Source of the DNA: an uncultured Collinsella sp.
GTDB taxonomy: Bacteria > Actinomycetota > Coriobacteriia > Coriobacteriales > Coriobacteriaceae
Direction of reading: 5' to 3'
NCBI GenBank assembly: GCA_900765115.1
Contig: CAAFQK010000026.1
Coordinates: forward strand, 7,263-71,262
Length of the DNA stretch: 64,000 nt
Shown: positions 59,551 through 64,000 of the stretch, piece by piece
How positions within the stretch are numbered: position 1 is the stretch's first letter
Layout: every line of letters begins with the position of its first letter
Made by a program: the position numbers and the translations under genes
The notes under the pieces: model-generated
Told to the model about the DNA's origin: nothing
Databases searched by the model: none
The model's input: the letters and a program-made list of their open reading frames with translations, nothing else

Positions 59551-60798
59551 TTATGCAAAGCGGGCGACGAGCTCCTGGAGCACGTCGGTCATCTTGACGA
59601 GCGAACTGACCGGGACGAACTCGTTGACGCCGTGGTAGCAATAGCCGCCGGTGGAAAGGTTGGGGCAGGGCAGACCGCGGAACGACAGCTGCGCGCCGTC
59701 GGTGCCGCCGCGAATCGGCAGCACTTGGGGCTCAACGCCGCAGGCAAGGTAGGCTTCCTTGGCAACATCAATAAGCTCGGGATAGTCACGAACGATTTCG
59801 GCCATATTTCGATACTGCTGCTTAATCTCGACCGTTACGCGCTCCTCACCCAGACGCTGGTTGAGCATCGAGGCGGCGGCATCAATAAGGTCGAGTTTCT
59901 GCTGGAACTTGGCGGCGTCATGGTCGCGGACGATGTAGCGCGCCGTGGCGTGATCGACGGTTGCAGATACGCCCTCAAGGTGATAAAAGCCCTCGTAGCC
60001 TTCCGTATACTCCGGGCGCTGCACGTAGGGGAGCAACGCGTTGAAGTCGCAGAACAGATTGCCTGCGTTGACCATGCGGCCCTTGGCGTCGCCGGGGTGG
60101 ATGGACTGGCCCTCAAAGCAAACGGTCGCCTCGGCAGCGTTAAAGCACTCCCACTCCAGCTCGCCGACGGGGCCGCCGTCGACCGTGTAGGCGTACTTGC
60201 AGCCAAAGGCCTCAATATCCAGCAGCTCGGCGCCGTGGCCGATCTCCTCGTCGGGGCAGAAGCAAATGCCGAGCGCGGGGTGGGGCAGCGAGGGATCCTG
60301 AGCGATGCGTGCGACGAGCGCCATGATTTCGGCGACGCCCGCCTTGTCGTCGGCGCCCAGCAGTGTGGTGCCGTCGCTGCAGACCAGGTCCTCACCCACG
60401 AGGTCGTTCAGGGCGGGAAGCTTGGCGGTGCTCATGGCAACGGGCTTGCCGTCAACCGTGCCGCAGACCAGGTCGCCGCCCTCGTAGTGCACAATGTGCG
60501 GCTTCACGCCGGCGCCCGGGGCAACTTCGGTGGTGTCGAGATGGGCAATTAGGCCCAGGGCGGGTTTGTCCTCGGCGCCAGCGCTCGCAGGAATATGCGC
60601 GCAGACATAGGCATGTTCGGTCACGTGGGCATCTTCCGCACCAAGCTCGCGCAGCTCCTCCGCCAACACGTTGGCAAGGTCAAACTGAACGGTACTCGAG
60701 GGCACCTGGTCGCAGTTTGCATCCTCCGACTGCGTATTGATCTGGACATAGCGCAAAAAGCGCTCAAGGACGTCGGGGTTCGTGGTGGTGTTTTCCAT
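59551..60798 (-). CDS. pepT: Peptidase T (tripeptide aminopeptidase)
   Basis: 415 residues, M20 zinc aminopeptidase that removes the N-terminal residue of tripeptides in the cytosol. Motifs: FLRYVQINTQSED, LIAHLDTTEVAPG (His, Asp), LGADDKAGVAEIM, CPDEEIGHGAEL (catalytic Glu pair) and the C-terminal GGTDGAQLSFRGLPCPN with HGVNEFVP. The ATG at 60798 has GGAGCGG upstream; the open frame to 61269 lies over the divergent DtxR gene and is not coding there. Divergent from the regulator at 60919. Confidence 0.95.
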   Translation of the reverse strand: MENTTTNPDVLERFLRYVQINTQSEDANCDQVPSSTVQFDLANVLAEELRELGAEDAHVTEHAYVCAHIPASAGAEDKPALGLIAHLDTTEVAPGAGVKPHIVHYEGGDLVCGTVDGKPVAMSTAKLPALNDLVGEDLVCSDGTTLLGADDKAGVAEIMALVARIAQDPSLPHPALGICFCPDEEIGHGAELLDIEAFGCKYAYTVDGGPVGELEWECFNAAEATVCFEGQSIHPGDAKGRMVNAGNLFCDFNALLPYVQRPEYTEGYEGFYHLEGVSATVDHATARYIVRDHDAAKFQQKLDLIDAAASMLNQRLGEERVTVEIKQQYRNMAEIVRDYPELIDVAKEAYLACGVEPQVLPIRGGTDGAQLSFRGLPCPNLSTGGYCYHGVNEFVPVSSLVKMTDVLQELVARFA

Positions 60799-60845
60799 AA
60801 AGACCGCTCCAATCTTGGTCGTCGTGTGCAACAAGAACTCTAGCA

Positions 60846-60865
60846 CGGTATGCCACGGCATACCG
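60846..60865. promoter_or_regulatory. Palindrome between pepT and the DtxR-like gene
   Basis: CGGTATGC/GCATACCG with a 4-base centre. It is placed to affect both divergent genes; binding by the DtxR-like protein is possible but the sequence does not match the classic DtxR box. Confidence 0.45.
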
Positions 60866-60918
60866 CGACGCTTGGATGGGGTAGAATCACCCATTGAATG
60901 CAGAAGGGACGGAAGGTC

Positions 60919-61341
60919 ATGGATACGACAAATAGCTCGCGCGAGCTGCACCTGACGGTGGCGAACGAAGACTACTTGGAGTGCATGGTTCGCATCGAAA
61001 GCGAAGAGGGGGAGACCAACGGTGTGCGATCGGTCGATATCGCGCAGCGCCTCGGTGTCTCCAAGGCATCGGTGAACAAGGCGGTCTCGGCGCTGAAGGC
61101 GTCCGAGCTTGTCGAGCAATCGCACTACGGTAAGGTCATCCTGACCGAGCGCGGTCGCGAGGTCGGTACGGCTATCTGGTATCGCCATCGCCTCATCCGC
61201 ACGTTTTTGGTCCAAGAGCTCGGCGTCGATTTTGAGCGTGCCGATTCCGAGGCGTGCATGATGGAGCACGCGCTTTCCGAGGACACGATGAACCGCTGGC
61301 TCGCCTATCTCGAAAAGCAGGGAATTAGCGTCGAGGAATAG
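60919..61341 (+). CDS. DtxR/MntR family metal-dependent repressor
   Basis: 140 residues. The N-terminal winged HTH is SVDIAQRLGVSKASVNKAVSALKASELV. Metal-ligand positions resemble MntR: Asp and Glu in NEDYLECM, His in RHRLIRTFL and the Glu/His in SEACMMEHALSE. It has the dimerisation domain but no SH3-like C-terminus, as in MntR. Mn or Fe sensing is inferred from the family. I chose 60919 because GGAAGG precedes it; ATG 60898 is also open. It is followed by a methyltransferase gene after 10 bp. Confidence 0.87.
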   Translation: MDTTNSSRELHLTVANEDYLECMVRIESEEGETNGVRSVDIAQRLGVSKASVNKAVSALKASELVEQSHYGKVILTERGREVGTAIWYRHRLIRTFLVQELGVDFERADSEACMMEHALSEDTMNRWLAYLEKQGISVEE

Positions 61342-61351
61342 CGGGATATAT

Positions 61352-62245
61352 ATGGATACGAGTTACTACAACCGCTTTGGTGCCGAGGAGCTTACGCGCC
61401 GCTTGTCGAGCGAGACCTTGCTGGCGCAAGGCCCCATGGGCAGTGTGCTGCTGAGTGAGTACGATGCCGCCGACATTCCACCGGCGTTTTGGAATCTGGC
61501 AGAGCCGCAGACCGTTTCTCGTATCCATCGCCTGTATGTCGCTGCCGGCGCACAAGTGCTCATCACCAATACCTTTCAGGCATCAAGCTATGCCCTCAAA
61601 CACGACCAGATCACGCCGTCCGTGGCGGAGGTCAATCGCGGGGCCGTCGACGATGCCCGCCAGGCGCACCCTCAACTGCTGCTGGGCTCGATGGGCCCGA
61701 TCGGTATTGAGTGGTTTGCCGAGGACTCTGCCGAGTATCGCGAAATCCGAGGTATTGCGCGCGAGCAGGCGCACGCCTTGCTCAATGCCGGTGTTGACGG
61801 TCTGTTGATCGAGACGGTGACGTCTATCCGTAATTTGCAGCCCATACTTGCCGGCGCCCGAGATGCCGCCGACGGTATGCCTGTTCTGGTGAGTTTTGTC
61901 GTTGACGATAAAGGCGACCTGCTAGGCGATGGCCTCAACATCGAGGCGGCCGTTTTGTACGCCGAAAAACACGGCGCAAACTCGGTTGGTGTCAACTGCT
62001 GTTCGCTTGCTGCCGCGAGCGCCGCGGTGCCCAGGATGGTTGCATCGGCTACTACGCCCGTCACGGTGCGTCCCAACGTGGGCGATCCGGTCCAGACTCA
62101 GGATGGTCCCGTATGGCATGAGAGCCCCGAAGCCTTCGCGCGCGCATGCATCGAATGGAGGCAAGCTGGCGCCGCAATGGTTGGCAGTTGCTGCGGAACC
62201 ACGGCGATCACTACGGCGGCGATGGCCGAGGCACTCGATATATAA
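61352..62245 (+). CDS. Homocysteine S-methyltransferase family protein
   Basis: 297 residues, TIM-barrel methyltransferase related to the N-terminal module of MetH and to BhmT/MmuM. Zinc-binding Cys residues are in GVNCCS and GSCCGTT. Other marks are LAQGPMGSVLL near the start, ITNTFQASSYAL, and SMGPIG. Likely reaction: methyl transfer to homocysteine to make methionine, donor unknown. The length matches a stand-alone Zn-domain protein, without the folate or cobalamin modules. Ribosome site is weak (GGGATAT). A terminator follows. Confidence 0.85.
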   Translation: MDTSYYNRFGAEELTRRLSSETLLAQGPMGSVLLSEYDAADIPPAFWNLAEPQTVSRIHRLYVAAGAQVLITNTFQASSYALKHDQITPSVAEVNRGAVDDARQAHPQLLLGSMGPIGIEWFAEDSAEYREIRGIAREQAHALLNAGVDGLLIETVTSIRNLQPILAGARDAADGMPVLVSFVVDDKGDLLGDGLNIEAAVLYAEKHGANSVGVNCCSLAAASAAVPRMVASATTPVTVRPNVGDPVQTQDGPVWHESPEAFARACIEWRQAGAAMVGSCCGTTAITTAAMAEALDI

Positions 62246-62249
62246 AGGT

Positions 62250-62280
62250 CAAAACCGCTCCATACGAGGCGGTTTTTTTA
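62250..62280 (+). terminator. Terminator after the methyltransferase gene
   Basis: AAAACCGC and GCGGTTTT pair around a 12-base loop and are followed by further T residues (TTTTTTTA). Confidence 0.85.
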
Positions 62281-62403
62281 TCACCTGTGCGTCATCGGCA
62301 GCATTTGCCCAAATGGTGAATGCCGGCGTCGGCAGGTTGCTGGGCGAGCGTTGCGGGTATACCTCATGCGTACCATGATCCAAACACTGTGAGGTGTCTG
62401 CGC

Positions 62404-63804
62404 GTGTGCGCGATAATTCATTTTGGAACTGACGGTTGGCGCGCTCGCGTCGATGAGGACTTCACTGCCGATAACGTTGCCCGTATCGCCGATGCCGTCG
62501 GCGAGTTGTGGCAAAAGACCAATCCGGGCAAAACGGTATATATAGGGTTCGACACTCGGCCCCTGGCGAGCGAGTTCGCTGAGCTTGCGGCGGGTGTGCT
62601 AGCAGCGCACGGGCTAGACGCCGTGCTCGCTTCGCGACCTGTTCCGACCCCTGCCCTTACGTGGGCGGCGGCTTATGACGGTGAGGCGTGCGGCGCGCTC
62701 ATGGTGACGGGGTCCCATCATCCGCAGGGTTATCTGTGTCTCAAGATTCGCATGGGTGACGGCTCGACCGCCAACCAGGATGTCATCGAAGAGCTCGAAG
62801 AGACCATGGCTCCCGAGCCAATGGGGATCGAGGGGCAATATCGCACCGCGGATATCATTCCTGACTATATGCAAGCGGTGGCATCGTTTGTCGATGCCGA
62901 AGCCATCCGCGCCGCGCACCTGCGCGTGGTTGTTGACCCCATGGGCGGCGCAGCCCAGGGCTATCTAGCCGACTTGCTGCGCGAGCTTGGCGTTGAGGTG
63001 CACGAGATTCACGCCGGGCAGGCGCCTGACCAAGAGGATATCTGCCCCGACCCCGTTGAGCCGTGGGTGGACGCTTGCGAGCATACGGTTATCGAGGACG
63101 GAGCTTGCGCTGGCCTGGTGACCGACGGCGACGCCGACCGTATCGGCGCGGTTGACGAGCGCGGCAGATATATACATCCGCATCAGATTATGGCGCTCGT
63201 TTTGGGCGACTTGGTTCAATTTCGTAATTTGGAGGGGCGCGTCGTCGTCAATCTTTCGTGCTCGACGCTCGTGCGTCGCATTGCCGAGGCGCTTGGCTGC
63301 CGCGTGACCGTCAAACCAGTCGGTTTCAAATATATAGCGGCAGAGATGAAGAAGGGTGGCGTCCTCATAGGCGGCGAAGAAGCCGGTGGTATCGGCATCG
63401 CCGCGCATATGCCCGAGCGCGATGGAATCCTCGCCTGTCTGATTCTGTGTGAGCTTATGGCAAAGACGGACGCGCCTTTGGGCGTTCTGGTCGACCAACT
63501 CGAGGACAGTTTTGGTAAGACGAGTTACGGTCGACGCGATTTGCGCCTTGAGGCCGAAGATGCCGAAACGTTACGAACTCTGCTGCCGGGCGTAAACCCC
63601 AAGTCGATTTGTGGCAAGGTGCCGCAAAACGTTAGTCATATGGATGGCTTGCGTTTAGCATTCGAGGATGACACGTGGCTGCTGGTCCGTCCTAGCGGGA
63701 CCGAACCAGTGGTGCGCGTCTACGCCGAGGGGTTCTCGGTGGAAGAACGTGATGAGTTGCTCGATGCTGGCTGTGCTTTAGCTAGGGGAACGTATCCGCT
63801 TTAA
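62404..63804 (+). CDS. Alpha-D-phosphohexomutase (phosphoglucomutase/phosphomannomutase family)
   Basis: 466 residues, cytosolic, moves phosphate between C1 and C6 of a hexose phosphate. The four-domain signature is present: IIHFGTDGWRA at the N-terminus, active-site Ser in MVTGSHHPQGYLCLK (TASHNP in classic members), metal loop TDGDADRIGAVD, sugar loop GGEEAGGIG, and phosphate loop RPSGTEPVVRVYAE. The GTG at 62404 is chosen because the conserved FGTDGWR starts 6 residues later; GAGGTG lies about 8 bp upstream. Substrate choice (glucose, mannose or glucosamine) is not readable. Nothing recognisable lies in the last 196 bp of the window. Confidence 0.9.
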   Translation: MCAIIHFGTDGWRARVDEDFTADNVARIADAVGELWQKTNPGKTVYIGFDTRPLASEFAELAAGVLAAHGLDAVLASRPVPTPALTWAAAYDGEACGALMVTGSHHPQGYLCLKIRMGDGSTANQDVIEELEETMAPEPMGIEGQYRTADIIPDYMQAVASFVDAEAIRAAHLRVVVDPMGGAAQGYLADLLRELGVEVHEIHAGQAPDQEDICPDPVEPWVDACEHTVIEDGACAGLVTDGDADRIGAVDERGRYIHPHQIMALVLGDLVQFRNLEGRVVVNLSCSTLVRRIAEALGCRVTVKPVGFKYIAAEMKKGGVLIGGEEAGGIGIAAHMPERDGILACLILCELMAKTDAPLGVLVDQLEDSFGKTSYGRRDLRLEAEDAETLRTLLPGVNPKSICGKVPQNVSHMDGLRLAFEDDTWLLVRPSGTEPVVRVYAEGFSVEERDELLDAGCALARGTYPL

Positions 63805-64000
63805 CCATGAGACTGCCTTATATAAAGAGATGCTCGGCGAGCGGTAGTTAACGGCTGGCAAACGTTAGTCGGATTCCAAACTGTGTAGGAAATGTGTACG
63901 CCCAGATTCCCGCCCCCGGGGCCCCTCGGGTCTGGCAATATATCTCCTTGCCGCGCGGCCCGGTCGGACCGGATGAGCCGCGGGGCGTGCACCTTGAGAA

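Noticed and set aside
60799..61269. 157-residue N-terminal extension of peptidase T
   Set aside because: The family N-terminus starts at 60798 with a good ribosome site, and the extension overlaps the DtxR-like gene on the other strand.
63805..64000. Possible start of an RNA gene or operon at the right edge
   Set aside because: GC-rich stretches are present but no tRNA or rRNA sequence or start codon with a ribosome site could be identified before the window ends.

Overview
The window looks like a chromosome segment of a Coriobacteriia gut actinobacterium, most likely Collinsella. The grounds are high GC with GC-rich third codon positions, actinobacterial-type proteins, and a gene order seen across Gram-positives: prfA - prmC - (toxin-antitoxin genes) - tsaC/sua5 - glpK - upp - atpI-BEFHAGDC - murA. 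The genus is an inference from gene content. No rRNA, tRNA, CRISPR array, transposase or phage gene was found.

Layout. 1-5.95 kb: the 3' end of kdpD with kdpE (potassium sensing), an antiparallel rlmKL rRNA methyltransferase, a HAD phosphatase and a small transaldolase. 6.3-9.4 kb: a zinc-ribbon membrane protein and Tex. 9.8-14.2 kb: a LysR regulator divergent from an SDR - MFS - Gfo/Idh operon. 14.5-18.7 kb: a heterodimeric ABC exporter behind its own MarR repressor. 19.4-25.1 kb: a pyridoxamine-type kinase overlapping a Cys-rich small gene, a low-molecular-weight tyrosine phosphatase, a DUF4143 AAA ATPase, an MFS exporter, and an unusual fusion of an LpdD-like (prenylated-flavin chaperone) domain to an IPP-isomerase-like Nudix domain. 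25.3-33 kb: a lipoprotein, a membrane protein, an aldose epimerase, and a polar amino-acid ABC importer followed by an M20 dipeptidase. 33-41.6 kb: an accessory island with a 2284-residue pilin-like surface protein and a second DUF4143 ATPase. 41.9-58 kb: the translation, toxin-antitoxin, nucleotide and ATP-synthase backbone. 58-63.8 kb: an LCP cell-wall ligase, peptidase T, a DtxR/MntR-like regulator, a homocysteine methyltransferase and a phosphohexomutase.

Most notable points. (1) Both DUF4143 ATPase genes have, directly upstream, an array of short repeats with helical periodicity: three palindromes spaced exactly 33 bp at one locus and four direct repeats spaced exactly 32 bp at the other, with unrelated repeat sequences. 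This suggests each ATPase, which also carries a PD-(D/E)xK-like motif, has its own cognate DNA array. (2) The LpdD-Nudix fusion has lost the isomerase catalytic Cys, so it may supply the prenyl monophosphate for prenylated FMN. (3) A run of eight G lies just after the preferred start codon of the giant adhesin, as in phase-variable surface genes. (4) The adhesin/ATPase island appears to have split an intergenic hairpin repeat whose intact copy is elsewhere in the window. (5) Several families of structured intergenic repeats are present, and some show compensatory stem changes between copies.
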